Shown: positions 1-13,870, counted from the first letter of the stretch. The stretch: DNA of 64,000 nt from Lutraria lutraria (GCA_964023205.1 OZ026848.1:35327912-35391911), one strand, 5' to 3'. Made by a program: numbers and translations. The notes: generated from the letters alone by a model not told the origin.

Positions 1-22
1 CAGCAAAATAATTGTATATAAT

Positions 23-435
23 TATGTTCGGAGTTCAGGTACCAGTGAGACTGTGCACATACTATAACATTTACGTTTCAACATTTCGCCATCAACATTT
101 CGTAAACCTAAGCAGTTTCAACCCTCGCCACTAGCATATATATACTTGGATATTTCAAGTTTTCTTCTTCATACACATTGCTAATATCGCCCAAGAACTG
201 TGTAATTAATTCACGTTAATTATCATCATCATTGTTGGCCAACGACCCGTAAATAACCTTTTAGCGTATCAGTTTAGCAAGTTAGTAAAACGCATTTCTT
301 TAATGCACTAAGAATTACTCAGTAGTCCACCATTATCATCAATGTAGTGCGTAGTCCCCGGAAGTAGAATTATACCTTATCAGGGGACATCACCGTCGAT
401 TTACTAAGGGAAGTAACCTAGTTATGGGAAAGGGC
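23..435 (+). repeat. Dispersed repeat, copy 1 of a direct pair
   Basis: This ~413 bp stretch is repeated in the same orientation at 4312-4742. Both copies begin near GTTCAGG(T/C)ACCAGTGAGACTG and end abruptly after the shared block GTTATGGGAAAGGGC. The last ~60 bp (from AGGGGACATCACCGTCGATT) are nearly identical, while the 5' half is more diverged. No coding frame is conserved, so it looks like a non-autonomous dispersed element. The family is not identified. Confidence 0.75.
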
Positions 436-3400
436 TAAACTGGTTCCCGTTGACTTGTGTGTACAAAGCCAACAGGTACGGCCTAAAATTTCCAGGACGC
501 TGATTGGTCAATTTCGATCGGAATCCGGGCAGAATTCTGCCCGGGGGATCTCGCGAGACTTTGCATTATCGATGCACATTTCGCGCGTAATTTAAATAAT
601 ACATAAAGATTAGGGAACTGGATAGTTATTTTCTGATCTTGGTCGTTGGAACACTTAATTATATAGCATTTAAATACACACAGTGTACTTAAAAGTATTT
701 CGAAATAGAATACCGACCCTTAAAAAAATATATTTAAGAAATATTTTTAAAATCGAGTACTCGATCACGGTCGGTGTGGGAGAATTTTTTTTCACTTATG
801 TAGATTTTTATCATTTTTATTATTATTCGTTGAACTGTCAAATAACATTAATCACCGTACACAATTGGAACTTTTTTAGTGTTACAACCTGATTTTATAT
901 TCTTATAAAATTCATATAAATATGCGATGCTAATAATAAATTTAAAAGTCGTGCCCAATCTGATTCTGGACTACGTGTTTTAAAATTAATTAATGCAAAC
1001 AGTATAGTTGATCATCAATTGACCAGTATATATCATTGTCTCAATTTCAATACATGCAAATCAAGATAAGTAGCCAATTAAGAAGTTGTTATGCAATATT
1101 GCGTAGCACGACCGTCTCACTTCCTGGACCATTATAAGGGAGAAATATTTTATGGATCATTTCACCGAAGGGGGTCAATATATTCTTTAGCACTTGTGTC
1201 TGATACCATGTTAAATTTACAATATACAGCATAGATCATAATCTTAATTACTCCTAATTTAATTCAGTTCTGTGAAGTCAGATGTTAACGAAAAGAAATA
1301 AAGTAACAAAAGAATTACTTAAAAAGTCACTTGACATATACTGATATACATTTTGTATATTAGATATATTTTAATTGTAAATAAAGAAAAATATGTTTTA
1401 AAGGAATTGATACATATTAGACCGAACTATGCATATATTTATACATAAATACAACTACCTGTATGAATGTACGAATGTTCAGTCTGACTCTTTTCGTCTC
1501 TTTATTTTATTCGGCAAATCTACGGCAGAACCATCTGACGTTCAAGAGAACTTGCTATGAAAAATCCTGGTTGTATGTTATCTGGTTAAGAATAGTCGTG
1601 ATCAATCTCACTAATACCCATGTGATCTGTAAAATAAATATATAAAGAATATACATGTACGCAAAGCATTCACTTGATAAATCTAAACATTGGCAACATT
1701 ACATGAACATTTTAACGAATTGAAACTAACAAACAAACAAAATTTAACGCATGCTAGTGGAAAGAAATTCATATTTTAAGCATTGCTTGATCCCCGATCC
1801 ATACTTTTACTGTATCATATAAACAGACTCGAGTTTGCAGTCCGTGCGAAACAAATACGTTAAAAACTAACATACAATTGAGATCGCGAAAATATATGAC
1901 AAAATCAATCCGAAGCTCGAATATTTCATATAAAACATATAAACGGAATAATTGTTCATTACAACAACCTTGTCATATATATAAATATTAATTATCACCG
2001 TTTTCGTAGTAAAATACCTTTAGTTGTCATAGTTTTTGACGATATTGATTTCCTGTTGATAAAATTGTCTTATCCGCCGGTATCCTCGTATGACGTCATT
2101 CAGGGGCGACAATTCAAATTACCGCTTAATTGAAAGTGTGTATAGGAAAAGTCAATACTTGTTTGTCAACCTGATAGTATTGAGTCAATTATTAAGTTGT
2201 TTCACACTTTATGTTATAAACCACTAATTAATGTTTTGCATGCATGTGATTTGATACACAAAACCAGACGAAAATTGTTATTATTTATTTAAAACGAATT
2301 GTACTGAAAATTGGTCATTATATACAGACAATTATAGCGATATCTTGGCAAACAAAACATAATGTGTCAGATTATATGTAGACTTTCAAAATGCAATAAC
2401 TAAATGAATGATTTTAAATTCGTAACATTCAACATAATTATCATTGTGTCTCTCGGAAGTGTAAAAAGTAGCAAGGACTTATATACATACATATACGTAT
2501 GTATATAAGTCCTTGAAAGTAGCAAGTTAATCATTGATGTACATATACCTCGACATTAGATTATATCATAATAATTAAAGTTCACTGCAGATCTACACGA
2601 ATATTTATAAGCAAACACAAATAATACAAGAGGGCATGATTAAGTTTAACAATAAAATGATATATAAAGAAGCTGGACATGTATATATCTTATATAGGTG
2701 TTGAACAATTAGTTAGACAATCCATGCATCTTTCAACTATAAATTTACTGCTTCTAAACACTTTAAAATAACTAGTAATAACTATTGCTCAATATTTTCT
2801 TTGTTCAGTAAATTAATATTCAATGATGACTAGACTTTAGGATAGTTTTGTATATGTCCATGTATGTTAAAATTTATATTTTATTGTATCATGATTTTAC
2901 TAAATTCGGGTTTCTGTAAAAATCAAACCCATGACAGTCAGTACACATCCAAAGTGGTGAATAAAGATGAAAATTGTTGACTACATATTTAATTTCTACT
3001 AATTGTTTAAATTCATAATGTACGTAAGTATTCCACGTAGTTTCATATTTAATATTTCTTCAGTGATGATCAGAAAATTAAATAAAGTTTTTTTGTCACA
3101 ATTCTCAGTAACGAATAAAAGTTTGATTAGAGGTGAAAGTCGTCGATTTATGACATATTGCGTGATATAAAAGATATTGTAATTTAATTTTATTGATAAT
3201 TATGGGTCAGTATAAACATTGTCATATCACATAATCACAGTAACATCAACTAATCTTATCGCAGACGATCTTTATGGTATGCTTGCCACGTGTAGCGCTA
3301 ATTAATGCACCGGTGAGAAGTCAAAGTTAATCATTAACAATCAGTGTTTCAGTTGATACTTTTATTGTTGATTGGTTTATGTGACCATAAAACAATACGA

Positions 3401-4311
3401 TACTACGTGTTTATTCTGCAGAAACTGGCCATATTACATAGTACTTAGCGGACATATACCAATAGTAATTTCGAAAGGGAAATATTTGGTTCTATGAAAG
3501 AACGGGTCGTGTCGGTAGCATTATCTTTTTTTCAAGTTTGAAACTTGGTAGCATTATCGGAGAGCAGAACTTAACTGTAAGTGAATAAATATTTTGCATT
3601 CTTAAGGCATATAGTCGTTTTTGGAGTTATCCAGACTGTTGTAATAATTAATTGTATATGTGTATATATGTAAAGATGCCAGGTATAACGATCCTAGATT
3701 TAATACAAGTAGTTTTATAATATTATACGAACGTGGGTTTATTTATAGCAATATATATGTTAAAAGATGAAGATGATAGATATGTTATAGCTCTTATAGC
3801 TATTTTGGCTTATAAGCCTTTTTATTCTATTTTTTCATGAATGATGAGTCTAAACGAGATGCCAAAATAAACATTCTTTTTAACACAGTGACAAATTGGA
3901 TAATCAACACATTCCTCATTAATGTGTCAATGATATTCAAGTAAGGGCCCGTTCCTGCACAATTAATATCTTTTTTCCACACCTTCATACATTTCAAATA
4001 ATGAAACAGCAAAATAGCTGTACATGATCAGGGTTTCACGTTGTCGTTCTCTCGCACGGTCATGTGAAAATACTGTAGTAGCACATTGAAAGCTTCAAAA
4101 ACACATATCACAGATGCTTTTTATTTTATTTATTTATATCTTGTAATTTTAGCGGTTGACCGGAAAATAATATAGTTATTGATGTATATGTAATGGATAT
4201 TAGTGTAAGTGTTTAATAAAACCACAAATCATATTTAAACAGACGCTGAATATGGTCCTTTTCATATATGACTGGACTTGACGTTTTGTATACATCTTGT
4301 CAGTAAAATAT
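436..4311. other. AT-rich intergenic DNA without recognisable gene
   Basis: Short open frames occur (for example 683-892 and 1463-1645), but none has a recognisable motif, splice context or compositional change. The only distinct structure seen is the palindrome at 2473-2514. Confidence 0.6.
2473..2514. repeat. 42-bp near-perfect palindrome with flanking direct repeats
   Basis: Two 18-nt arms (AAGGACTTATATACATAC and its exact reverse complement) flank a 6-nt centre. The direct repeat AAAGTAGCAAG lies on both sides (about 2465-2475 and 2516-2526), as expected if a hairpin-forming insertion duplicated its target. Confidence 0.85.
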
Positions 4312-4742
4312 ATGTTTGAAGTTCAGGCACCAGTGAGACTGTGCCTATGAGACATCATCACGTACTATAAGATATACCTTTCAACATATCTCTAACAACA
4401 GTTCGTAAACGTTAACAGTTCAAACTCTCGCCACTAACATAATTGGATATTTTGAGTTTTCTTCATCATAATATTCCTAATGTCGAGCTTAATTGACCCT
4501 TCTACGGACCTACTTAATTCACGTTAATTACTATGAATATGCTGGCCAATGACCCGTATATAACATTTTAGCTTATCAGTTTTGCAAGTAAGTAAAACGC
4601 ATTTCTTTTAACGCACTGAGAATTTCTCAGTTGTCCACAATTATCATCGATATTAGCGTAGTCCCCAGAAGTAGAATTATTCCTTATCAGGGGACATCAC
4701 CGTCGATTTACTAAGGGAAGTAACCTAGTTATGGGAAAGGGC
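4312..4742 (+). repeat. Dispersed repeat, copy 2 of a direct pair
   Basis: Direct copy of 23-435, about 4.3 kb away. The 3' boundary is sharp: both copies share sequence up to AAAGGGC and then diverge. It lies just beside a LINE 3' fragment (4800-5130), so it may be a tail of the same or a neighbouring element. Confidence 0.75.
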
Positions 4743-4799
4743 CATATATTAAAACAGGTTTTGGCACAATTACTCATCATATCACATTTAGTGTACAAA

Positions 4800-5130
4800 A
4801 ATATCATCAAAGTTGTTCAGTTTTAGACATTCGTATAAATGTGCTATCTATAGCCTTAGCTTTCTCAAATAATGTTTCTCGCAGATCTTCATACATACCG
4901 GTATAACAATAAAAAATAAGATGGCTTTCGTCCCCAATATTGTCACAGACGGACCTTTTCGTTTTGATACACTTAAGCCTTCGTAACGCCAAATTTCAAT
5001 ACGTAAAGGAGCGACACCACATCGAGATTTACTAAATGCAGATCTACGTCGTGGTGACATAATAAGTGTACAATAAGTTTCTGTTTCGTATTCTGGTTTA
5101 AATAAACGATAAGTACGCAACTTATTTCCA
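4800..5130 (-). pseudogene. LINE 3' fragment (C-terminal part of reverse-transcriptase ORF)
   Basis: Two overlapping minus-strand frames each carry part of one conserved LINE C-terminus. Frame 5120-4848 has LRTY/MRTYRLFKPEYETETYC, then SAFSKSRCGVAPLRIEIWRY. Frame 4992-4807 continues with CDNIGDESHLIFYC and YEDLRETLFEKA, the zinc-knuckle-like C-x-H-x-C tail. The switch between frames shows at least one indel. The same kind of tail occurs in the longer LINE at 44.1-46.3 kb. No reverse-transcriptase core remains here, so this is a dead, strongly 5'-truncated insertion. Confidence 0.7.
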
Positions 5131-8100
5131 CCACGGACTGGCGGACCAATGTGTCAAGTCAGAATTTATGCGAGAAATATCCTTTAAAATATAATATTTG
5201 CATTCTGTCCAAATTGAATATAATTTAGATGGTGCTAATGATACTTGTATAATTTACGTTTGAAAGAATTATACATTGTATTTATTTATTTATGATATCT
5301 TCACTCTATTCCGTAAATAAGAATATTTCCTCGTTTATTTCAACGCCATTCATGAATTAAATGTGACCTACTTTCCAATTGTAGTAAGAGAAGGTAATAA
5401 ACTAGTTTAAGTGTAAATTTTACGATACAAAGTCTCGAATTTAGAGTGAACGAACGAAGAAAATGGCGATTCAGAACTTCCTGACAATTTAATTTCCGTT
5501 AAACTTGAAATTTCTCGGGGAAAACCTGGCCAACAAATACAAAGTAGAATATACAGTGTGTATTTAACTTCATGCAGCGATAATAAATTGAATTTGTCAA
5601 CAATTTAACAAAGTGTGAAGATTCTTACAATGAGACTAAAAACGTTTTAAATCGATATTGTAAACATGTAAACAGGCTGCTGTTTATTTATATATGCATG
5701 GTGCCATTTAATGACAAGTTATTTTTTCAGGAGGGAGTACTGCAACTTTTTAAAGTTTTCTTTTCTATCGGAAGAGATATTCTTACACATTTATTTATTG
5801 CATAGTGTGGATGTATAGTGGTACACCATATCTTAGTTATGCGACCAACATTATGTGATGTTATATCCTCGAGTGGCCATGCTTCGACCCTTTAAGCTTT
5901 CAATCCGAACAAAAAATGGTACAGAATGTAATAAACATTAAAATAAAACGCTTACTTGTTCATTTATCCATTTTCCTTTACAAACGCCCATTTTTGAACT
6001 CAAATAACAATCCTAAGTACTTTAAATAGTATTGAATATATTTGTCCGCCATTTTGAAATAGCCCATGCTTTGTTTCTGCGCGCGTGCAACAAATTAGGC
6101 CGATGCTAACCAGTTTTGATAATCGTCTTTTCGATAAAATTATTCAAACATGTTTAAGTAGTAACAATTTACAAGAAATGAACAGTTAAATGGTATTTTT
6201 AACAGTTTAACACGAATCACTCCTCTGCACACTATGGTGACAGAAAAAATCACCAATCAAATGTTTACATAAAACTCACAGGAGTGCAGTACGTAATTAG
6301 TACCCGATGTTTGACAGGAATACACGTATTGTCTTCGTATAAACTGCTGATATGCAGTTGTCAAATTATTTGCAGAAATATGCCAGTATTTAGGCATAAA
6401 ATACTGATAATTTACCGTTACCGGTAATTTCTACAACAGAAATTTAAATTTAGTGCTAAGGAATAACGGGACTAAACCACACTGCAAAATTAATTTGGCC
6501 TATGTTTTTTCAACATTCATCACGTGACTTACATCATTTACATATACACAATGCAGACGAAGGCATAGAATTCACAAATATCGTGTTAGTTGATACACGA
6601 CTAATTTTGATGCAAAGCATCAAAGACGGCGCACATGTTGTTTCAAGTACAAGGTATTTTACGTAAGAATAAATAATAAATTTTGAGAATGTGGATGTCT
6701 AGTGTGAACAAGCTTTTACTTTGATTTGGCCTTCTAGCCTTATCTGACCCATTATAAAATCTGACCTAGATTTTATTGATGAGCATCATGACAAATTTTC
6801 TACAAAATTTTGTCATATTTGTAACTAGATTACCCAAGTATGACGAAAGTTGTTTCAAACATGCATCATGTTACTATGTGACAAATGAGCAAAAACAAAA
6901 CCTCTCATGAAAGAGATGTTTCTAAAATGCCAGCCAAGTAGTCATTCATGTTAAAGGTCTCAATCAATACAGGTCATACACAGATGATAACCAATTTTCA
7001 TGTTAAGTTTGAAGATCTTATGCCCCACCGTGCACAAGTTACTTATTGTAAGGAGACTGTTTTGTTGTCTGAAGGAAAACCATTTGTTCAACCTACCCAA
7101 CAACAACTGACTTGTACAAAGCAATATATTCCCACATGTTCGAACTGGGCATATATAAGAAAAAAAAGAAAAGTATGTATAACCAGTTAAAATAAATTTA
7201 TTATCAAAAATGCATTCTTATGCAACAACAAATGTTAAGTTTATTAAAGAGATTAGTTAAACTGATACAAAAATAGTTGCTAATTGCACTTTGTGGAGGT
7301 ATTACAGCACATTCACGAAAGTTGAAAGTTTTAAGACGAAATGTGCATTCAATAAGATTTAAAAAGGAAACATGTACATGAAACAGTACAGTCACAACAA
7401 TACTATAAATTCATATTAAACACAGTTGAGCAAATGTGCACTCAAGCTTGAGCAAATAGCATACCTGAATGTTGCTTTTTATGATAGTGAAAATACAAAC
7501 TTATACATCACAATACTTAATATAATGTTTTATTTTATAATATTGATGTTCACAAGAGAAGAAGTTGCTATGAATATTTTTAATACATTGAAATAGAAAC
7601 ATATTAGAATTTGCAAAAATTATGTTATATCTAATTTGTATCATTAGTTCAGCATTCCTTCAACACTTACAACTGGCACAAGTAAAATACTAAAAATTAG
7701 TTTTGACAATTAAAACAAAACATTATTATGAAGTATGTGTAATGAAAATATAGTGTTAATAATAATAATAATAATGTTCTTAGATTGGTTATCACAAAGT
7801 ACATAGCAAGCTAAAATGGGGGATTTAAGATGGCCCAATATCACTGTCATGAGTATTTACTCTAACAATCCAAATGGAAAAATCTCAATTGCCTATACAA
7901 AGTTTCTATGTTTTATCAGGTGACCAAATTAAATACTGACCTAATTCAGCCACTAATATCTGGTGAAGATTGCAAGCTCTACTTGGGAAAATAATCAATG
8001 GTCAATGGTTTAATAAAAATTAAGTTTTTACAGTTTAAATGGAAAAATGCAATAGGAAAGATTGAATTGCTTATGATATTATGAGTTACAAAAAATAAAT

Positions 8101-9235
8101 TAGCAACATTTATACCAAGACAGTCCTTTAGTCTGGTACACACAAAAAATATACATATTTACAAAGAAATGTAAAGATAACAATAGTGACAGGAGAACTA
8201 AAATATAAGAGAACTTTTTTGCACTTTCCTTAAAGCTTTATACAGATATACATTTGAGGAAATAATCAATGGCACATGGGTTATTAAAAATGATTTTTAT
8301 GAGTTTAAATGGGAATAAAAAGAAACATGTCAAAGTTGAAAAATTGATTTTTTTATGAGATCATACAAGTCGTAATGGAAACATGATTAACAACATTTCT
8401 ACCAAGAAAGTCCTGTAGCCTGGTCTACACAAGCAATGTATATATACATAGACATATTTACTAAGATATGTAAACAACAACAATGGACAAGATAAAGATC
8501 AAAGTCTGATCTCTGGTAAGTTTTCTATTACTTTCCAAATGAATCTTTACCCCAGATGGCCCAGTACCTAACTTTAACACAATTTAATAACAGAAAGACT
8601 GTTAATATACAGAAGGAAAAAGTATCAGAAAAGTTTATATTTCATTTTGTTATAGATGAACTAGAGCAATGAAAGTCCTACAGTATAATAAACCAAAGTG
8701 TTGTTTTTACCATACAGTAAATATTGTAGCACAATGGCATTTGGTTAGAAATAAATAGCCATGATCAGTGTTCCTATAATCATTTGTTGGTAAGAAGTTT
8801 CATAAATATGAATTGAAGAAATTGACTATTAAAGCAATAATCCTTAATTTGTCTATGTTTCTTATTAAGTTTACTGATCACTTGCATAACAAACATATAT
8901 AAAAAAAACATCATGTTGTATTACCTGATTTCTTGGTAAAATTAATTTTCATTTAAAAAAACAATCATGAGTATTTTTTTACTCAAAAATAACTAAAAAT
9001 TGCATGCACTGTCCAAAACAATTTTTGTTCTAACAGGCAAAAATTGTACTGTTAACACACAAAAATCTATATATTCTTTAGTCATACTATTGTCTAAAAT
9101 GCTTATTTCTGGTTTTAGGCTTCTTTCCAAAATGTAATTATACCTTTAAAGCTACAAACATCTAAAATGTAAATATGTTGAATTAGAAAAATATCTGCAT
9201 GGTAAATTTGCATGTTCTGAATAGTATATATAAAA
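5131..9235. other. Intergenic DNA; no supported gene
   Basis: AT-rich sequence. An open frame at 6948-7190 (80 codons, followed by AATAAA near 7191) could be a terminal exon but has no recognised motif. Weak remnants of the mollusc repeat containing GATGGCCC / CCCCAGATGGCCC occur near 7830 and 8550. A short (AAT)n tract lies near 7757-7775. Confidence 0.5.
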
Positions 9236-9239
9236 TTTA

Positions 9240-10080
9240 TTGATTGATTTTTTCACAATATTATAGAAGTTTGTCCCAGAAAATTTTGCTGTAAAATTTA
9301 CTGGCAACGACTCCACCATGCTGAACAATAGATCATCATCTCCTTCTTGTGGTAACTTCCCAAATAATTTAACTAAATCATCTTAAGGTAACATCCTTTG
9401 AGAAATTGTCTCTAATGACTGACAACTTGCATCTGTAAGTTCTTGATCCTTTTGTTCCTTCGCAAGTTGGACATACACCTTCCACTAACTTCTTCTTGCG
9501 ACAAGCTGTAAATGTATAAATAAAACACTTATTTATATATAAACGGAAACACAAAACAACACATGACTGTGTATTCTATACACAATGTCTTTCCCTTTGA
9601 CAACATATGAAAATCAGTCAGAACTATTATGTGGTTTATGACCAAAACATATGTTTCCCACACAGACATCCGTATGCATGACATTTTAACAATTATTGAT
9701 TCTATTCATGACTTTGACCACTTATCAAGCATAACATTTCCAAATTTAAACAGTTTTTTGGACTATTATAAATTTAATGTAAGCCAGTTTGCATTCAAAT
9801 CTGAAATATAGAAATTCAAGCACTTTTCAGGGTTTGTATGAAACCCACAACTAATAAACAGTGAAAATAAAGTCTAATCCAAAAAGTAGTATGCCTATAG
9901 ACAAAAAATTCCACACCTTTTGTACTACAAGCAGTATATGAAGCAACTTCATACAGTGAATCAATTGAATACACCAACTCCTCGTCTTTCATTTGCACAG
10001 CAAATCACCATTTTTTTAAAATGTTGTCAACGTCCTCATCTTCTATTGACACAGGTACAGCATCATTGGAAATGAACTGA
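9240..10080 (-). pseudogene. Exon-like relics of an unrecognised gene
   Basis: Three minus-strand pieces read as protein. At 10079-10013, after an AG acceptor (TATTTTCAG), is FISNDAVPVSIEDEDVDNIL. The same frame, after a TGA, continues at about 10000-9816 with FAVQMKDEELVYSIDSLYEV and GVEFFVYRHTT. At about 9480-9245 is a frame with KEQKDQELTDASCQSLETI and, after an in-frame TAA, DDLVKLFGKLPQEGDDDLLF and MVESLPVNFTAKFSG. Composition and codon use look protein-coding, but stops interrupt each piece. It may be the continuation of the relic at 10.6-11.67 kb or a separate dead gene. Confidence 0.35.
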
Positions 10081-10599
10081 AAATATTAGTATTATAAATT
10101 GAAGCTCTGTAAGATATAGTCTATGATGTTTAAAGGATAGGAAATTAAATAGTTCTCAAGTTACTTACATTTGGAATTACTTGTCCAAATCACCAAAAGT
10201 GAATAGTTTTCCTTTATACTATAAACATAATTATTGATTAACGTTAATAGTCCAAATCAATAATTACTTGTCTGGGACAACTAGTCAAGTGCTTATTTTG
10301 CAGACTGTAATTTTGAGTGAGTCACATTATTGAGAGGTCTTAAGGTGAGTTGTAACTGTATATATATTCAATTTAAATGAGTATGATTTTTTTCATCTAC
10401 CTTTTCATCTTAACACATACTTTTTTAATATTAACTGATTACTGAAACGCTGATCAACTGCTGACATCTTAATATTGTTGCAAGTGTTAAGCTCAAATTA
10501 GACAGTAATTTCTGTGTTTGGAAACAAAGATTGGGCAAAAAATGCAGGTGTTGCAGTTTGCATATTAACCTGATCATAGGATTGTATGTTATTAGGAAC

Positions 10600-11671
10600 T
10601 GACAATTCAAATTTCAAAAGAGAATCGTTCACTTGACTGAAGTGGACATGCAACATACTCATAATCATTCAATAATTGGCTATGTACTTCATGTACATCA
10701 TAAAACAATGACTATGAATAAGAAAAGGCAGTTCTTTGAGTATTACCCTGCTCGAAAATATTTGACCAATAACCTGGAGTCAATTCATAAGAATGATCTG
10801 TATAATGAACAAAAAGAAAATTAAATAACTCATCTAATGTGTCATAAGATATCAGCACAGCAGTACCATCATCACTGCGTAACCCATGTCTATTTCTTTC
10901 GTGGGAATCAAATATTGAAATAAAAGGAAATGATTAGTTTGAGGATCGATATACAAAGCGATTGTCAAACCATCAACAGTCAAGATTTGGTAAGGCGAGA
11001 GTAGGCATGCTTGAAAAATTGCGTCGAAACATGGCAATTGGGCCTAACGTAACTCAACAGGTCTGTTGATATTATATAGCCGTAATACATATCTGAAGCA
11101 CAGTTCTCAATAAGTTTGGGGCCAACAGGCCCAAAAGCTAGACTAATTAACAGACCTGCTTAGGGGTCCGGGCATTTTCTATCAATATTTTATACACTTT
11201 TGAGATTCCTAACCGGCCCAAACACATTTCTAGCTTAAATCTCCAATTATTGATAAGGCAATAAGTCACTGACGTCTTATTGACATCTAGATTAAAACTT
11301 CCTACATGACAATATGCCTGGGTGTTCATTTTTCCTGATAAGCGGCTAAATTGGCCTGCAGTTATTGAGAACCCTGCTGAGGTGTACTGTACATCATGTA
11401 ACTGACCCCTAAATGTAGCAACATTCGGCAAATCATTATGTCCAAGGTATCTAAGTTCACCGATGGACTGAACTATACTTCCATACAAGCGATTTCCTTC
11501 ATTCAACATACAGTCAATATCAAGACTTATGAAATTAAAAATACTGCAAGGCTGGCATTGAAAAAATGCCGAAAGAGCGACTAGTGACATTGCAGTTCAC
11601 TGCATTCCATTATATATACGGTGCAAATTTAGACAACCTTGATGGAAACTACCTACTGTTAAATACTTCTT
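10600..11671 (-). pseudogene. Decayed cysteine-peptidase-like (OTU-like) gene
   Basis: Reading the minus strand from 11671, the frame gives KKYLTVGSFHQG, then GMQ-stop-TAMSLVALSAFF, then DIDCMLNEGNRLYGSI and HNDLPNVATF (open to 11147). Further on (11037-10852) comes ILTVDGLTIALYIDPQTNHF, then, after a one-base frame change, FDSHERNRHGLRSDDGTAVL and ELFNFLFVHYTDHSYELTP. The pattern GSFHQG / GxQCTAMSL / DIDxxLxxGxxLY / DSHxRNxxG / GTAVL matches my memory of a large, mobile-element-associated family of papain/OTU-fold proteins in invertebrates. The TGA at 11599-11597 falls where the catalytic Cys of QC is expected. The His of DSH is retained. With a stop at the active site and a frameshift, it cannot be functional. 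Family name is inference. Confidence 0.5.
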
Positions 11672-11699
11672 ACCATGTTTGTTGACAGTTATCGTTGTT

Positions 11700-13870
11700 G
11701 TCTGTCGTGTTCAGTCAACCAATATGGCGGAAAGTGACGCGCTTTAACACGTGATTAATTGTAACATTTTCATTGGGCGATTGATAGTGTCTGGCTGGAA
11801 AATGCTGGCGGAGCGAGTTTTTCGCGAAACGGAGACAAAACAAAAAAAAGAAAATGGAGATAAAAAACAACGAACATTTCTACTGTTTTACGCAGCTAGA
11901 AAGAAACTGAATTCACGAAACAAAATTCAATAATAACTGCTCAAAGAATTATATCAATTACGATTTAAACCGTCAGTATGTTTTATCTCCATTGCGTTTT
12001 TATTCGCAATCCGTTAAAACGCCAATGCGTTGTATATAAACGTAATACAAAATTATGGTTTTCATAAGGCAAGACTTATTTGCATAGTTTGGTCATTGTA
12101 ACTACAGTTTTTCCATTATATAGGCTTGTACGAAGTAAATAAGATCAATTGTCGTTGATTTTTTAATTTACCCTATTGTTCTTTTAACAACTGATTTTCA
12201 GATAGACATAAACAAGCTTCGAAAACGTTTTCGGTACTTTTGCGAAGTTGGGGTAGTAAGGTTTAGACACGAACGTATAAAAAGAGCGTAGCCTAACCGT
12301 TTTCGGAGAAGCTATTATATATACAGAAAACATTTTCAAAGCTTTGTAGTAACGGTAAAAAACTTTCATTTTAAATATTTTGACATTTTTTATCACTTAA
12401 TGGATGCATCCAATACATATCAGATTGTTTAAAAAAGATTAAAAAAGAAAATAAAAAAATGATTAATAATACCAGCTTCTCCCAAATCGATTACGCAACA
12501 CCAGTGCATTTTTTTACCAGTATTCAATACTGACGCCGCCGTTCTCGGCGCCGTCAATAAAAACACATTTCTATTAAAGGCTGTTATTGGGATTAGTAAA
12601 AAATGGATTATTTTCCAGATCGTAGGTATTTTACAGTTTATTTATCTCTGTATAACCCATTTTTGACGAAAATCTATGCTTCGTGTAAATAAATGTGTAG
12701 TAAACAAAACGTTCACGGTTTTCGCGCGCAACGCTCATCTCGCGAGATTCTGTGACGTAAACAAAAGTGGGGTCGAATGAAGGACAGGGTCGAATCTAGG
12801 GCGCTCGACGATATAATATAGTAACTACAACGCTGATTTGTTGTAAGGTTTGTGTGGGATGCCCTCGTCCCACACATACCATATGACAAGGGAAATGGAA
12901 ATCATTTTCTCCCACTTTTACTCATGTAAGATAGGTTTTCAGCTCATATAAGAAAATCCTATCTTACATTAGCAACATCTTTCTTACATGAGCGACCACC
13001 GCACGTGAATTCATTCCGACCTTCACGGGACTACTTTTACTACTACTACGTCTGCATAGTGAACACGCATTAGTGGATTTTTATATTCTCCCACTTTTTT
13101 ACTCATGTAAGATAGTTTTCAGTATTACGTATCCACCCTCCACAAGCTCTATTGATCCAATGAATCAGGTTGAATTACATCGTGAACAAGTTCGTTCTCC
13201 ATCTAGGCCGAGAGAAATGCAGGTTCGTCCAAACATGCGTTCACAATCAGTCTTGTAAAATAAAAATAAAACACAAGTGTCGTTGAAGGCATGTTCGCCG
13301 GCAGTATGATGAAGAACTGCACATTTAACATTAACTTCTACAGTCAACCTAATCCGAAACGACGAAGAATAATTGTGTCAAGCGACTCTGATTCTGAGTG
13401 AAAGTCGCACGCCCGTTAAACTTTTGTGACTTGTTACGCATTCATAGTGAAGAAGACTGTCGCGTTATCAAATAGTTCCTAACTGTTGCAGTTAACTGTT
13501 CAATATTCAAAACACATGTTGTTTTATTGATTTAAATACTGTTTTATTGGATGTGTCTCATGACATAAATAGTTACACAATAAATGTATATTGTTTACAT
13601 TGTCGTTTATTCAATATTTGTTTACACTTTGTGTATTCATACTCTCGTGATGACGAAATGCGACCTTCACATTTTTAAACTATAAATTAATTCAACCACA
13701 CTGGAGAAGGCTGTACGCGGGGAAATTGTTTGGTACATACTTTTAGTATGTACTTTAAAATACCGTTCTCTTCAGCTGTGCAACTTTTGAATGTGATAAA
13801 CGATAAGGTAAAAAAGTGGATTTTTACCAATTTTGTCGATGTTGTCATGAGGGTTTTGTATTTTCTCAAA
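11700..13870. other. Intergenic DNA with small hairpins
   Basis: No supported gene. A GC-richer patch at 12,530-12,800 has several CG dinucleotides (for example TTCGCGCGCAACG). A short hairpin TGTGTGGGA/TCCCACACA sits at about 12,850-12,875. The phrase TCTCCCACTTTTACTCATG recurs near 12,905 and 13,088 and inverted near 13,870, suggesting pieces of one foldback family that ends in the palindrome at 13.9 kb. Confidence 0.45.
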
